The position numbers and the translations under genes are program-made. Of a DNA stretch of 64,000 nucleotides, positions 31,552-40,698 are shown one piece after another (within the stretch, counting starts at the first letter, position 1; each line of letters begins with the position of its first letter). This stretch comes from Zhongshania sp. R06B22 (GTDB taxonomy: Bacteria; Pseudomonadota; Gammaproteobacteria; Pseudomonadales; Spongiibacteraceae). The notes beneath the pieces were generated by a model. That model saw only the letters and a program-made list of their open reading frames with translations, had not been told where the DNA came from and searched no databases. The DNA lies in assembly GCF_040892595.1 (NCBI RefSeq), contig NZ_JBFRYB010000002.1:1-64000 (forward strand), in the 5' to 3' direction.

Positions 31552-32682
31552 TTGTCTGAGAATAGGCGGGGGCTAAAAGCCAGTAAGCGAATAGTGGTAA
31601 AGATTGGCTCGGCCCTGCTAACCAATGACGGGCGCGGTCTTTACGCTGAGGGTCTGGATGCGTGGGTGGCGCAATTGGCCGCGCTTAGGGCGTCGGGTCG
31701 TGAGGTTGTGCTGGTCTCATCTGGTGCGGTTGCTGAAGGTATGAATCGACTCGGTTGGCGTGAGCGCCCCGATGATTTGCATAAGTTGCAGGCGGCGGCG
31801 GCGGTAGGTCAAATGGGTTTGGTGCATGCCTATGAGACTCGGTTCCGTACCCATGGCTTGCAGACCGCTCAGATACTGTTGGGGCATGATGATATTTCGG
31901 CGCGAGATCGCTATCTAAACGCGCGCGGTACTTTGCTCACCTTGCTTGAGTTGGGTGTGGTGCCGGTGGTGAACGAAAATGACACCGTAGTTACTGACGA
32001 GATCCGCTTTGGTGATAACGATACGCTTGCCGCGCTAGTTGCTAATTTAATTGATGCTGACACTTTGGTTATTTTGACTGATCAGCGCGGTTTGTTTGAA
32101 GAGGATCCCCGTTCAAATCCCGCTGCAAAATTAATTTCTGAGGCCTCAGTAGAGGATCGCTCTCTTGATGTCATGGTGGCTGGTGCTGCTGGGCTTCTTG
32201 GTCGTGGGGGCATGCTGACTAAGTTGCGTGCTGCGCGATTGGCGTCTCGCTCCGGTGCCAATACCGTTATTGTTGGCGGCCGAGAAGAGCGAGTTTTGGA
32301 TCGAATCTTTGCGGCTGAAGACTTGGGTACGCTCTTGCTTTCAAAAGAGCCGCCTATTGCTGCACGGAAAAAGTGGCTGGCCGGGCAGCTGCAGCTTCGG
32401 GGTACGGTACAAATAGATGATGGCGCGGCGCGTGTATTGCGGCAGCAGGGTCGCAGTCTATTACCTGTGGGGGTGGTGGCGGTTACGGGTCAGTTTTCGC
32501 GTGGCGACCTTGTTAAGTGTATAGATGGGCAGGGCAATGAGGTGGCGCGGGGTCTGGTTAATTACTGCGCGGATGACGCAAGGCGTTTACAGGGCATGGC
32601 CAGTGGTAAGATTGCAGAGCTGCTTGGCTTTGTTGGCGAGCCGGAGTTGATCCATCGCGATAATTTAGTGCTGAGTGGCTGA
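31552..32682 (+). CDS. proB: Glutamate 5-kinase
   Basis: First enzyme of proline synthesis. I chose TTG 31552 because GAGGTGA, which overlaps the obgE stop (31538-31544), lies 7 nt before it; the first TTG at 31546 is too close. This gives 376 residues starting [20 protein letters not shown]. The kinase domain has [47 protein letters not shown] and [13 protein letters not shown]. The last ~100 residues form a PUA domain ([18 protein letters not shown] onward). No proA is adjacent. Confidence 0.95.
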   Translation: MSENRRGLKASKRIVVKIGSALLTNDGRGLYAEGLDAWVAQLAALRASGREVVLVSSGAVAEGMNRLGWRERPDDLHKLQAAAAVGQMGLVHAYETRFRTHGLQTAQILLGHDDISARDRYLNARGTLLTLLELGVVPVVNENDTVVTDEIRFGDNDTLAALVANLIDADTLVILTDQRGLFEEDPRSNPAAKLISEASVEDRSLDVMVAGAAGLLGRGGMLTKLRAARLASRSGANTVIVGGREERVLDRIFAAEDLGTLLLSKEPPIAARKKWLAGQLQLRGTVQIDDGAARVLRQQGRSLLPVGVVAVTGQFSRGDLVKCIDGQGNEVARGLVNYCADDARRLQGMASGKIAELLGFVGEPELIHRDNLVLSG

Positions 32683-32704
32683 GTGGCGGGCAAAAAGTTC
32701 TAGT

Positions 32705-32738
32705 AATAAAAAAACCCGCCGTGAGCGGGTTTTTTTAT
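32705..32738. terminator. Bidirectional terminator between proB and rpsT
   Basis: AAAAAAACCCGC-CGTGA-GCGGGTTTTTTT hairpin with A- and T-runs on both sides, placed between convergent stops. Confidence 0.93.
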
Positions 32739-32761
32739 TACGGCAAAATTAAAGCACTAAA

Positions 32762-33034
32762 TTAAGCGGCTACGCCCATTGCTTTGATTTTGCTGTTTAG
32801 GCGGCTCTTATGTCGAGCAGCTTTGTTCTTTGTCACGATGCCTTTATCGGCCATGCGATCAAGAACGGGTACGGCAGCAACGAATGCAGCGTTTGCTGCT
32901 TGTTGATCGCCTGAATCAATGGCAGTCACAACTTTCTTCAAGTATGTGCGAACCATGGAGCGCAGACTGGCGTTGTGCGTACGACGTTTTTCCGCCTGGC
33001 GCGCGCGTTTTTTAGCTTGTGGAGAATTCGCCAC
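32762..33034 (-). CDS. rpsT: 30S ribosomal protein S20
   Basis: 16S rRNA-binding protein of the body/spur. It has 90 residues (E. coli 87), starting [20 protein letters not shown] at a GTG codon with AAGGAG 8 nt upstream. The conserved helix [13 protein letters not shown] is at the C-terminus. In E. coli rpsT also uses a non-ATG start (UUG) linked to autoregulation; the GTG here may have a similar effect. Confidence 0.96.
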   Translation of the reverse strand: MANSPQAKKRARQAEKRRTHNASLRSMVRTYLKKVVTAIDSGDQQAANAAFVAAVPVLDRMADKGIVTKNKAARHKSRLNSKIKAMGVAA

Positions 33035-33151
33035 CCTTATAACTCCTTGAAACCTAGCACTGAAAATTTAGGCCGGGAATTATTCCCGTTTGGCGCGCCA
33101 TTGTCAAGCGGGCAGCCCGCTCATTGTGATAATTATTCGGCGATAGCCAAT

Positions 33152-33541
33152 TTATAGAAAGCGCTCGACCGCAATCATTGTCCAGCAGCTGGCGCAAAGC
33201 AGTAGGCTTAGCATAACGGCGGCAGAGCCGATGTCCTTAGCTTGGCCGGATAATGGGTGATGGGAGGTGCTAATACGGTCGACTACCGCCTCAATTGCCG
33301 AATTGATAAGTTCTACGATAACGACCAAGACCACAGTGATAATTAAAATTGAGCGCTGGCTGGCGTTGGTTCCCAGCCAGATGGCGACCGGTAGCATGAT
33401 GAGTGCAAGCATGCTTTCTTGGCGAAAGGCTTCTTCGTGGCGCCATGCGGCGCGCAAGCCCTTGAGCGAGTATTTGTAAGCGTCCAGAATGCGCGCGGGG
33501 CCGGTGCGGCCAGGTTTGTTCATCTTCATGGGGTTATCCAT
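33152..33541 (-). CDS. dgkA: Diacylglycerol kinase
   Basis: Small integral-membrane kinase that recycles diacylglycerol from membrane-derived oligosaccharide or lipid A modification. It has 129 residues (E. coli 122), with three membrane helices. The catalytic segment ELINSAIEAVVDRIS with E and N residues and the AKDIGSAAVMLSL helix are diagnostic, as is the N-terminal AWRHEEAFRQE. Start uncertain: ATG 33541 is directly next to GGAG, and ATG 33529 is better spaced; the difference is four residues. Confidence 0.94.
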   Translation of the reverse strand: MDNPMKMNKPGRTGPARILDAYKYSLKGLRAAWRHEEAFRQESMLALIMLPVAIWLGTNASQRSILIITVVLVVIVELINSAIEAVVDRISTSHHPLSGQAKDIGSAAVMLSLLLCASCWTMIAVERFL

Positions 33542-33709
33542 CTCCGCGCCTGCAGCTAGTAGCTATCGTTATTGAGCGAGGGTGATGTAAAAAACGCCAA
33601 ACACCCAGCTAACCGCATGTGGCAAACAGTGTACAATGCTGCACGTCCCGCCGTGCAAAGTCGGCACGGCACCAGCATTTAAATTGTAGCGATAGTGTAA
33701 TCCAATCTA

Positions 33710-34609
33710 ATGACAATTGAGAGACAGCTCCTTCACCCCCGTCATTGGCCTGCCTGGTGCAGCGTGGGCTTGCTTTGGTTGCTTGCGCATTTGCCGCAGC
33801 GGCTTAGCTATGCCCTGGGCGCCGGAATAGGTAATGTATTTTACTTTCTTGCTAAAGATCGCCGCCATATCTGTGAGACAAATTTACGGCTATGCTTTCC
33901 TGAACTGAGTGATATTGAACACAAAATATTAGTCAAAAAGACCATGCGCAATCAAGGTGTGGGGCTGATGGAAACGCTGCGAGTATGGTTTATTGCACCT
34001 GACAAGCTAGGTGTGGAATTTGAGCTCTTGGGTAAGGAGCACCTTGAGGTCGCTAATGGCGATCCTGGCATCATTATCATTGGCACTCATTTTACTACGC
34101 TCGATGTCTCTGGCGCCTTGATTGGACGGCAGTATCCCGCGGATTCATTTTATCGCAAACATAAAAATCCCGTCTTCGAATATATTCTCAGTCGCTCCCG
34201 CGGTCGCTATGGCGAGCCGATACACCGGCGCGATATAAAGCGTGCGCTGAAACGTCTTCGGGAAGGGCGGCGCCTATACTATTTGCCAGATCAGGACTAT
34301 GGCCGCAAGTCGGCGGAATTTGTGTCGTTTTTTGGAATACCCACGGCGACGACCATCGGTACTAGCACCTTAGCCAAAGGCGGCCGGGCAAAGGTGGTTT
34401 ATGCCAATCAGCGACGCTTAGATAGTGGTCGTCGCTACCGAGTTGAAATAATACCTATGGCTAATTTTCCCAGCGGTGACCCGGTCGCGGATGCGCGTGC
34501 TGTTAATGCGATTCTTGAAGAAAATATTCGCGCGGTGCCGGAGCAATACATGTGGGTGCATCGCCGCTTTAAGACTAGGCCGGATGGCGACGCTGGGTTT
34601 TACGAATGA
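33710..34609 (+). CDS. lpxL: Lipid A lauroyl acyltransferase (LpxL/HtrB family)
   Basis: Transfers a secondary acyl chain to Kdo2-lipid IVA at the inner membrane. It has 299 residues (E. coli LpxL 306). It has an N-terminal membrane segment (about residues 15-40). The catalytic H-x4-D/E motif is in IGTHFTTLDVSG (about residues 121-132), and the second conserved block is LPDQDYGRKSAEFVSFFG (about 197-214), with PEQYMWVHRRFKTRP near the end. The stop overlaps the next ATG by 4 nt, starting a run of envelope genes. It could also be an LpxM/LpxP variant. Confidence 0.9.
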   Translation: MTIERQLLHPRHWPAWCSVGLLWLLAHLPQRLSYALGAGIGNVFYFLAKDRRHICETNLRLCFPELSDIEHKILVKKTMRNQGVGLMETLRVWFIAPDKLGVEFELLGKEHLEVANGDPGIIIIGTHFTTLDVSGALIGRQYPADSFYRKHKNPVFEYILSRSRGRYGEPIHRRDIKRALKRLREGRRLYYLPDQDYGRKSAEFVSFFGIPTATTIGTSTLAKGGRAKVVYANQRRLDSGRRYRVEIIPMANFPSGDPVADARAVNAILEENIRAVPEQYMWVHRRFKTRPDGDAGFYE

Positions 34610-35535
34610 CTGCTCGCCGCATTTGGATTATTACCGATGGTCGCTTGGGGCATCTAAATCAATTGCGGGGGCTGATCGGCCGAGTCCAGGACAAAGCCGA
34701 CGTAGAACTACATTGGCTTGACCTATCTTTGCGGCCTTTTTCTTATGCGGGGCGCCGGGGTTTACTGCGGCAGTTTGATGCCCAGGAAAAGCCCGATTGG
34801 GTGATTGCCGCAGGCAGTAAAACCCATTTGCCAATGCTGTGGTGTAAGTGGCTAGTGGGCGCCAAAGCGTTTTTGCTGATGCGGCCGTCTTTGCCTCTGT
34901 GGCTGTTTGATGCAGTGTGTATGCCGTATCACGACTCGCCACCCAAGCGTCATACCGTGCTCGGTACTTATGGCGTTATTAATCATATTATCCCCAGTTA
35001 TCAGGGACGAAATCAGCATCAAGGCCTGATCTTATTGGGCGGCATAAATACTCATTTTTGTTGGGATAATGCCGTGATTATCGAACAGTTAAGACAAATC
35101 GCGGCGTCATCGCCTAATACGGAGTGGCTGGTGTCGGACTCACCGCGAACGCCGGTGGGCTTGCTGCAAGAGTTGGCGAATTTAGCGTTAGGGAATGTAA
35201 AAATACTACCTTACGCAGAGACTGGATCTGGGTGGTTGCCGAAAATTTTATCTGCGGTCGGCCAAGTTTGGGTGAGCTGTGACAGTGTGTCTATGGTTTA
35301 TGAAAGCGTGAGTTCGGGTGCACCGACGGGCTTGCTGGATTTGGAGCCGCTGCGTGAGTCTCGGGTGACAAAAAGTATGGCGCAACTGGCGACTAGCGGG
35401 CTTGCGACTGCATTTGTTAGCGCTGATTTAACAAGGCCGCTAGCACCTGCCGAGCGCCCCCTTTGGGAGGCTGATAGAGTGGCGGATTGGTGGCTGAAAA
35501 TTGATGGTTGTATGCTTGATGGCAGTCATCTTTAA
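34606..35535 (+). CDS. ELM1/GtrOC1-like family protein (predicted nucleoside-diphosphate-sugar protein)
   Basis: A 309-residue member of the bacterial ELM1-like (mitochondrial fission ELM1) family, found in LPS-core gene clusters and resembling GT-B glycosyltransferases. Visible family features: an N-terminal WIITDGRLGHLNQLRGL, DWVIAAGSKTHLP, the LLGGINTHFCW segment and a C-terminal VSCDSVSMVYESVSSGAPTGLL that resembles a nucleotide-sugar binding loop. Coupled by ATGA to lpxL, so it probably acts on lipid A/LPS. Exact activity unknown. Confidence 0.8.
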   Translation: MTARRIWIITDGRLGHLNQLRGLIGRVQDKADVELHWLDLSLRPFSYAGRRGLLRQFDAQEKPDWVIAAGSKTHLPMLWCKWLVGAKAFLLMRPSLPLWLFDAVCMPYHDSPPKRHTVLGTYGVINHIIPSYQGRNQHQGLILLGGINTHFCWDNAVIIEQLRQIAASSPNTEWLVSDSPRTPVGLLQELANLALGNVKILPYAETGSGWLPKILSAVGQVWVSCDSVSMVYESVSSGAPTGLLDLEPLRESRVTKSMAQLATSGLATAFVSADLTRPLAPAERPLWEADRVADWWLKIDGCMLDGSHL

Positions 35536-35556
35536 TTATTTGTATTTGGAAAATAT

Positions 35557-36699
35557 ATGGCCGATGTAGAGAGCGTAAAAGCCGATATGGCAAGACCGCT
35601 TAAGATAGTTCAAGTGCTACCTGCCTTGAATTCTGGTGGGGTAGAGCGCGGTACGGTAGAGCTAGCGCGCGAGTTGGTGCGTGGCGGTCATACTTCCGTG
35701 GTGATTTCTTTTGGTGGTCGCATGGTGGATGGTCTTATTGCCGAGGGCAGTGAGCACATTACTTTTCCGGTGCATCGCAAATCGCTGTGGTCATTATTGC
35801 AAGTGCGACCCATGCGAAGATTGCTTGAGTCTCTGGCTGCCGATGTGGTCCACGTGCGCTCGCGGGCACCAGCGTGGATAGTGTGGCTGGCGTGGCGGCG
35901 CATGAATCCGGCGACGCGACCGCGCTTGGTCAGCACGTTTCACGGAATGTATTCGGTGAACTTTTACAGCGCTGTGATGGCGCGGGCAGAGCATCTTATT
36001 GCTATTTCTAACTGCGTAAAAAGTTATATTACAACTAACTACAAAGTCGATGAGAGTCGTATCACCTTAATTCCCCGGGGTTTAGATCCGGCGGCATTTA
36101 ATCATGATGCTTGCACGCCGGCATGGAAAAAAACGCTATTCCAGCAATATCCGCAGTTAAAAAATAAGCACATTATTTTAATGCCCGGGCGCTTAACCCG
36201 CTGGAAGGGGCAGGAAGCATACTTGCAAATGATGTCTCGCTTAATTCAGCTTCGTCAGGATTGTCACGGTGTTGTTGTGGGTGACGCAGAGCCAGGCAAA
36301 CAGCATTATTTTGATGAGTTATTGGCTATGCGCTCAGCGTTAGGCTTAGATGAAGTTGTAACTTTTGTTGGCCATCGCAGCGACATCGCACCATTCTATG
36401 GTTTGGCCGCAGTGACCTGCCATATGTCAAACAAAGCGGAGCCGTTTGGTCGCACCGTGCCTGAGTCCTTGGCTAGCGGTACACCGGTTGTGGCTTATGA
36501 TCGCGGCGGCGCGAGTGAGTCGCTCAATGCGGGTTATCCTCAGGGCTTAGTGGCGCCGGACGACGTGGTGGGTTTCGCCGCGCGGGTCCATGATTTGATC
36601 GACGCCGATGCGGTTATTAAATTGCCGGAAAATTATTATTTAAGTAGTCAGCTGGCCAGTACCCTCGATGTGTACCGGCGATTGCTTGGCCGAGTTTAA
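35557..36699 (+). CDS. Glycosyltransferase family 4, LPS core type
   Basis: Retaining GT-B glycosyltransferase of 380 residues. The N-terminal acceptor side has LPALNSGGVERGTVELAREL (residues 21-40). The donor domain starts around IILMPGRLTRWKGQEAYLQM (about residues 206-225) and holds the EX7E-like region AEPFGRTVPESLASGTPVVAYD. The start ATG 35557 gives MADVESVKADMARPLKIVQ; an inner ATG (35587) is possible. It follows the ELM1-like gene by 21 nt and probably adds a core sugar. Donor and linkage cannot be told from sequence. Confidence 0.85.
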   Translation: MADVESVKADMARPLKIVQVLPALNSGGVERGTVELARELVRGGHTSVVISFGGRMVDGLIAEGSEHITFPVHRKSLWSLLQVRPMRRLLESLAADVVHVRSRAPAWIVWLAWRRMNPATRPRLVSTFHGMYSVNFYSAVMARAEHLIAISNCVKSYITTNYKVDESRITLIPRGLDPAAFNHDACTPAWKKTLFQQYPQLKNKHIILMPGRLTRWKGQEAYLQMMSRLIQLRQDCHGVVVGDAEPGKQHYFDELLAMRSALGLDEVVTFVGHRSDIAPFYGLAAVTCHMSNKAEPFGRTVPESLASGTPVVAYDRGGASESLNAGYPQGLVAPDDVVGFAARVHDLIDADAVIKLPENYYLSSQLASTLDVYRRLLGRV

Positions 36700-36713
36700 A
36701 ACGAGAAAGCGTA

Positions 36714-37757
36714 ATGAAAATACTTCATGTGGATTACGATCGACTGCGCAGCTACGGAGCAATTCGCAGCAGTTGGGCCGAGAAAATGCGCTTTGGTTTT
36801 ATCCGTAATAATCATTATGTGCGCAGTTTTTCGGATCGCGATGTTGCGGCATTTGAAGCGCCGTTTGGGCTTAGGGCCTTAGGTGAAAAAGCGGCTAATA
36901 AGCGTCTACTTGAAGTTGTAGAAGGTAATGAGCCGGATCTGATTGTGATTGGCCACACCGATATCATTACGGTAGATACCCTAAAGTTAATTCGTCAACG
37001 CCGCCCTGACTGCCTACTTATCCATTGCAACTGTGACCCCTTGTTTGTGCCGGATAACAGCAAGCGCATCGCTGCATTTGCGAGTGTTGTCGACGCGGTA
37101 TTTGTCACCACCGGACTGCGTGATTTACGCCGTTTTGACGGTTTAGGCGCGCGGCTGTATTACATTCCCAACCCTGTCGAACCGACAGTTGAGGTTTTGG
37201 ATAATTCTGTTAAAACGGACTTACCTATAGATTTACTGTTTTGCAGCAATGCGACCAAATTTACTAAACGGCTGGAGATGGTCAAAAGTATCAAGGACGC
37301 CGTTGACGATGAAATGAACTTTAAAACCTACGGCAGTTTTGGTGAGGCTCCGGTGTGGGGTCCTGATTATGATCTGGTGCTGTCAAAAACTCGAATGGCC
37401 TTGAACCTGAATCGGCAGGAAGGTGATCACTGGTATACCTCAGATCGAATGTCGCAGCTCGGCGGTAATGGTGTGCTGCAGTTTGCTCATAGCAGTGGTG
37501 GCTTTGATGAATATGTCCCGCCGGAAACCTTGGTTTACTTTGATGATGAGCAGGATCTGATCGCTAATATTCGTGACTTCCATCACGATGATGCTAAGCG
37601 TCAGCATTGGGCTGCACGCGCGCGCGCGTTTTTTCATAGCGAACTAAACTCCAGTTTGTATTCTCGCTATATTATTGAAGCCACATTGGCCCAGCCCTTT
37701 AGTTACGATTATGTTTGGGCTCGCAATATTAATCCTGACGGCAGTGATAAGTTGTGA
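36714..37757 (+). CDS. CgeB-like glycosyltransferase family 1 protein
   Basis: A 347-residue GT-B-like protein of the CgeB/'glycosyl transferase family 1' type. It starts MKILHVDYDRLRSYGAIRSS. PDLIVIGHTDIITVDTLKLI lies near residues 74-93, and the C-terminal half contains LNLNRQEGDHWYTSDRMSQL, matching the CgeB motif in which a title-like 'R..E..aaG' segment binds donor (here RMSQLGGNGVLQFAH). It ends overlapping the YrbL-like start by 4 nt. Likely a core or O-chain transferase; specificity unknown. Confidence 0.72.
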   Translation: MKILHVDYDRLRSYGAIRSSWAEKMRFGFIRNNHYVRSFSDRDVAAFEAPFGLRALGEKAANKRLLEVVEGNEPDLIVIGHTDIITVDTLKLIRQRRPDCLLIHCNCDPLFVPDNSKRIAAFASVVDAVFVTTGLRDLRRFDGLGARLYYIPNPVEPTVEVLDNSVKTDLPIDLLFCSNATKFTKRLEMVKSIKDAVDDEMNFKTYGSFGEAPVWGPDYDLVLSKTRMALNLNRQEGDHWYTSDRMSQLGGNGVLQFAHSSGGFDEYVPPETLVYFDDEQDLIANIRDFHHDDAKRQHWAARARAFFHSELNSSLYSRYIIEATLAQPFSYDYVWARNINPDGSDKL

Positions 37758-38449
37758 TTGCACTTAAGGGTCTTGAGCCATTTGCTGCGGGTGGCAACCG
37801 CTGGTGCTATGTCGACCCCGAAGATGACAGTCGCTGCATCAAGGTTCGGCGGCCTGACTTTAGTATAGAAGAGCGTCGTCGCAGTAAAGGTTTCCCTAAA
37901 AACCTTAAGCCGCTATCGAGCTTTGACGATAGCTTGGATGAATTTAAGGTGATGGCTGCCTTGGAACGTTATTACCCTGACGAGGTTTTTGACCATGTTA
38001 GCCGCTGCTATGGCTTTTTCGAGACCGATATGGGGCGGGGATTAAGTTCTGAGTTGATCAGAGATGATAGCGGTGCTGTGTCGATCTCTTTAAAGCAATA
38101 TCTTTGGGAGTATGAATACAGCGATGATTGTCGCGAGGCGGTAATGGCGTTATGCGCGCACTGGTTGAAGTTTCGGGTGCCTTCCAGAGATTTGATTTTG
38201 CACAATCTTGTGGTGCAGCGCGAGCTCTGTGATTTAGATGAGCCCAGAATAAAGCGCCTGGTAGTCATTGACGGTTTGGGCAGTGCTGGGCTTATACCCG
38301 GTCACCGTATGCCTGACTTTGTGCAATTGAAAAAAGCCCAGCGCAAGGTGAACAACTTACACGAACGGATTGATGATCTGTTAGGTGATAAAGCGGCGGG
38401 AAGAGGACGCGGAATGCACGGCTTCTTGTTTCACCGTGGACAGTCATAA
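37754..38449 (+). CDS. YrbL-family protein kinase-like protein
   Basis: A 231-residue member of the YrbL family (PhoP-regulated in enterics), with a small kinase fold. Key residues can all be placed: Gly-rich loop GGNRWCYV (13-20), K30 in RCIKVRRP, E63 in the C-helix DEFKVMAAL, catalytic D146 and N151 in SRDLILHNLVV, and D173 of VIDGLG in place of DFG. So it is probably active. It starts at GTG 37754 inside the stop of the CgeB-like gene, in an LPS-core operon. It may phosphorylate a core sugar, as WaaP-type kinases do; that is inference. Confidence 0.8.
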   Translation: MIALKGLEPFAAGGNRWCYVDPEDDSRCIKVRRPDFSIEERRRSKGFPKNLKPLSSFDDSLDEFKVMAALERYYPDEVFDHVSRCYGFFETDMGRGLSSELIRDDSGAVSISLKQYLWEYEYSDDCREAVMALCAHWLKFRVPSRDLILHNLVVQRELCDLDEPRIKRLVVIDGLGSAGLIPGHRMPDFVQLKKAQRKVNNLHERIDDLLGDKAAGRGRGMHGFLFHRGQS

Positions 38450-38475
38450 GGCCAAACGACCTTCTTTCGGTCTTC

Positions 38476-39597
38476 TTATTTCGCCGCGGTGTAAGCGAGC
38501 AGTTGCAGGGCTATTTGTCCCCACTGAAATTCATTTTCCGCCCGGCTCTGTGCTTTTTTGCCCATGTTTTGTAGGCTACTTGGGTCGTTCAGCATTTTTT
38601 TTATGCTGAGATAGACGTCATTTTCATCGTCACCGTTGCAAAGTAAGCCGGTCTCACCGTCAACAACTGCGTCACCTGCTCCTCCAGCTCGGCCAGCAAG
38701 ACTTGGCACGCCAAACATCGCTGCTTCCAAGTACACAATACCGAAGCCCTCAACAGATTTACCTTCAATGCGGCAGGGCATAGCGAATAAGGTGGCTTTG
38801 CTTAGAAGTGCCGCGCGCTCCCCGTTGCTAACCCGCCCGCAGAATTTCAGCTTGTCTTCGACTCCTAGATCAATAGCCTGCTGGCTTAACTGTTCTTGGA
38901 GCGGGCCAGAGCCAGCGACCATGTAAATTAGATTAGGAAAGTCAGCTAGTAGGCGTGGCAGGATATTGATTATCTTATCTTGTCCCTTGCGTTCTTCTAA
39001 GCGCCCTACAGTGACCAGTACTGGGTGGTGGCCGCCGGTCCATGCGGCAACAGTTTCAATATCTTTAGCCGTGGCTTGGCATGGTAGATTCACCCCGGGA
39101 TGCAGTATTTGCAGCGTATCAGTCTGCGTCAAATAGGGTTTTAGTCTGTCGGCTGTGAATTGTGAGTTGGCTAATACAAGCTGTGCGCGGGACAGGGTCT
39201 TAGCGATGCGCTGGCGTTTCTTTGTACTGCTTTGCTCTGGGAACTCCATGCCGTGAGCGATGCACGCGGTAATGGTGTTTTTGCCGGCAGCGACGAGCTC
39301 CAGGCTTTTCCAGCTGTCACAAATTAGCAGGGAATCGCTGGGCCCCTTGAGCACCTTTTGGACTCGCTTCGCTTTCAGGTAGCGGCGGAGTATTTTTGGT
39401 CCGCCAATTCGCTCTATCGCAAAGGGCAATGTAGTGTCGAATTGGGCTTGGTCTTTCTCTGTAGGCGCGTCGCAAATAACTCGAACAGTTTGGCCAATAT
39501 TGTGAAGTGCGAGGGCCAATTCATACATATAGTTTTGAATGCCACCCGCCGCAGGTGGAAAGTTCTGAGTACTGATAATAATGTTATTACTGTGCAT
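38476..39597 (-). CDS. Glycosyltransferase family 4
   Basis: A 373-residue GT4 enzyme on the opposite strand. The N-terminal NFPPAAGGIQNYMYELALAL (residues 13-32) is the family acceptor loop. The donor domain shows VLVTVGRLEERKGQDKIINI (about 194-213) and the EX7E segment EGKSVEGFGIVYLEAAMFGVPS (residues 271 on). It converges on the YrbL-like gene and is divergent from the GT25 gene. The organisation suggests the same polysaccharide pathway; sugar specificity unknown. Confidence 0.87.
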   Translation of the reverse strand: MHSNNIIISTQNFPPAAGGIQNYMYELALALHNIGQTVRVICDAPTEKDQAQFDTTLPFAIERIGGPKILRRYLKAKRVQKVLKGPSDSLLICDSWKSLELVAAGKNTITACIAHGMEFPEQSSTKKRQRIAKTLSRAQLVLANSQFTADRLKPYLTQTDTLQILHPGVNLPCQATAKDIETVAAWTGGHHPVLVTVGRLEERKGQDKIINILPRLLADFPNLIYMVAGSGPLQEQLSQQAIDLGVEDKLKFCGRVSNGERAALLSKATLFAMPCRIEGKSVEGFGIVYLEAAMFGVPSLAGRAGGAGDAVVDGETGLLCNGDDENDVYLSIKKMLNDPSSLQNMGKKAQSRAENEFQWGQIALQLLAYTAAK

Positions 39598-39818
39598 TGG
39601 TATTATTCCGGTGCCCGCATGTCATTGTCAGGACCTTGCAGCAGTTGATTGCTCAGCTCCTTAAATTCTGCGATAAGGGGTTTGAGTGTTAAGATAGCGG
39701 CCCCTTGGGGCTAGCCTTGTGCCGATGTTTCTTGAGGGGACAGAATATAAAGGTCCCGCTGGGTACTTACAAGACGTTGATGTGCCTGCTAGATATTGCG
39801 TAATGTTAAAGAGGGCGT

Positions 39819-40619
39819 ATGCCAAATAATTGCTTGTGCTGGGTGATAAGCCTAAACCCCAAGGCGGAAAATACCGAAAAACTCATTAAGGACCTGCATG
39901 CTCAGGGGATTAATGCAGAGGTCTTTCCTGCGATTGACGGCCGAGGCAATGCACCTGTTTTAGAGGGTGGTGAGCGTCTTAGAAATAGCTTGGCAATGGT
40001 TCGGCATGGAAAATGCCTAACGGGTAGCGAGCTAGGTTGCTATTTATCCCACTTGCGAGCAGTTAAAAAGGCCTATGCTCAGGGCAGTGAGTATGTATGT
40101 TTGCTTGAAGATGATGTGATTATAGAGCCGAAATTTGCAGAGGTACTCCACTCATTATTAAGCAAGCAGTTGGACATGGTCAGGCTGATGTCCTTGCGCC
40201 TGCGTCGGCGTAGAGTGCTCGAGCCCCTCGCTGAGGGGCATTATTTGGTGCGACCGGACCGAGGTGGGCTTGGTACGCAGTCTTATTTGCTAAATCGGCT
40301 TGGCATGAAGAAGTTTATTGATCATGCCGAGGGAATTTACGAGCCCATTGATAAAGTATTTGATCACTTTTTCCTGTTTGATTTGCGCGTTTTTTCAGTT
40401 GAGCCGCATGTCGCTCAGGAGTTGGTGCATGAGAGTAGTGTTGCCAAACTTTGGTCGGAGCCAGCAAGTGATATGAAGCTCTGGCATCGCTTGGCGTACC
40501 ACCCGGTCAAGTTGTGGTTTAGTTTGCGCAGGCATGTTTACCGACTTCGTCATCGAGCCGAATTTGCAGGTGCGTTCATGCCGGATAAGCATATCGGTAA
40601 GACTGGGCGCTTGCGTTAG
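39819..40619 (+). CDS. Glycosyltransferase family 25 (LPS/LOS type)
   Basis: A 266-residue GT25 protein of the LOS beta-galactosyltransferase type. It has N-terminal CWVISLNPKAENTEKL, then PAIDGRG, the conserved GSELGCYLSHLRAVKKAYAQG (about residues 67-87) and the metal-binding CLLEDDVII (about 93-101). The C-terminal part is basic and ends in KTGRLR. ATG follows AGAGGGCGT. Stands alone between a divergent GT4 and rfbB. Confidence 0.86.
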   Translation: MPNNCLCWVISLNPKAENTEKLIKDLHAQGINAEVFPAIDGRGNAPVLEGGERLRNSLAMVRHGKCLTGSELGCYLSHLRAVKKAYAQGSEYVCLLEDDVIIEPKFAEVLHSLLSKQLDMVRLMSLRLRRRRVLEPLAEGHYLVRPDRGGLGTQSYLLNRLGMKKFIDHAEGIYEPIDKVFDHFFLFDLRVFSVEPHVAQELVHESSVAKLWSEPASDMKLWHRLAYHPVKLWFSLRRHVYRLRHRAEFAGAFMPDKHIGKTGRLR

Positions 40620-40698
40620 GATATTGTTCACGTGTTTTCGACACATTTGACGGCGATCATTAGATTTAAAATCGCCGGCTGTTAACATTAGGTTTGTT

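Noticed and set aside
33662..33678. Sigma-54-like CGGCACGGCACCAGCA before lpxL
   Set aside because: GG-N10-GC spacing is met, but the -24 box starts with C and the -12 box is CAGC; too weak in a GC-rich stretch.
38450..38475. Hairpin GACC-N7-GGTC between the YrbL-like and GT4 genes
   Set aside because: Only 4 bp and no T-run; not enough to call a terminator.
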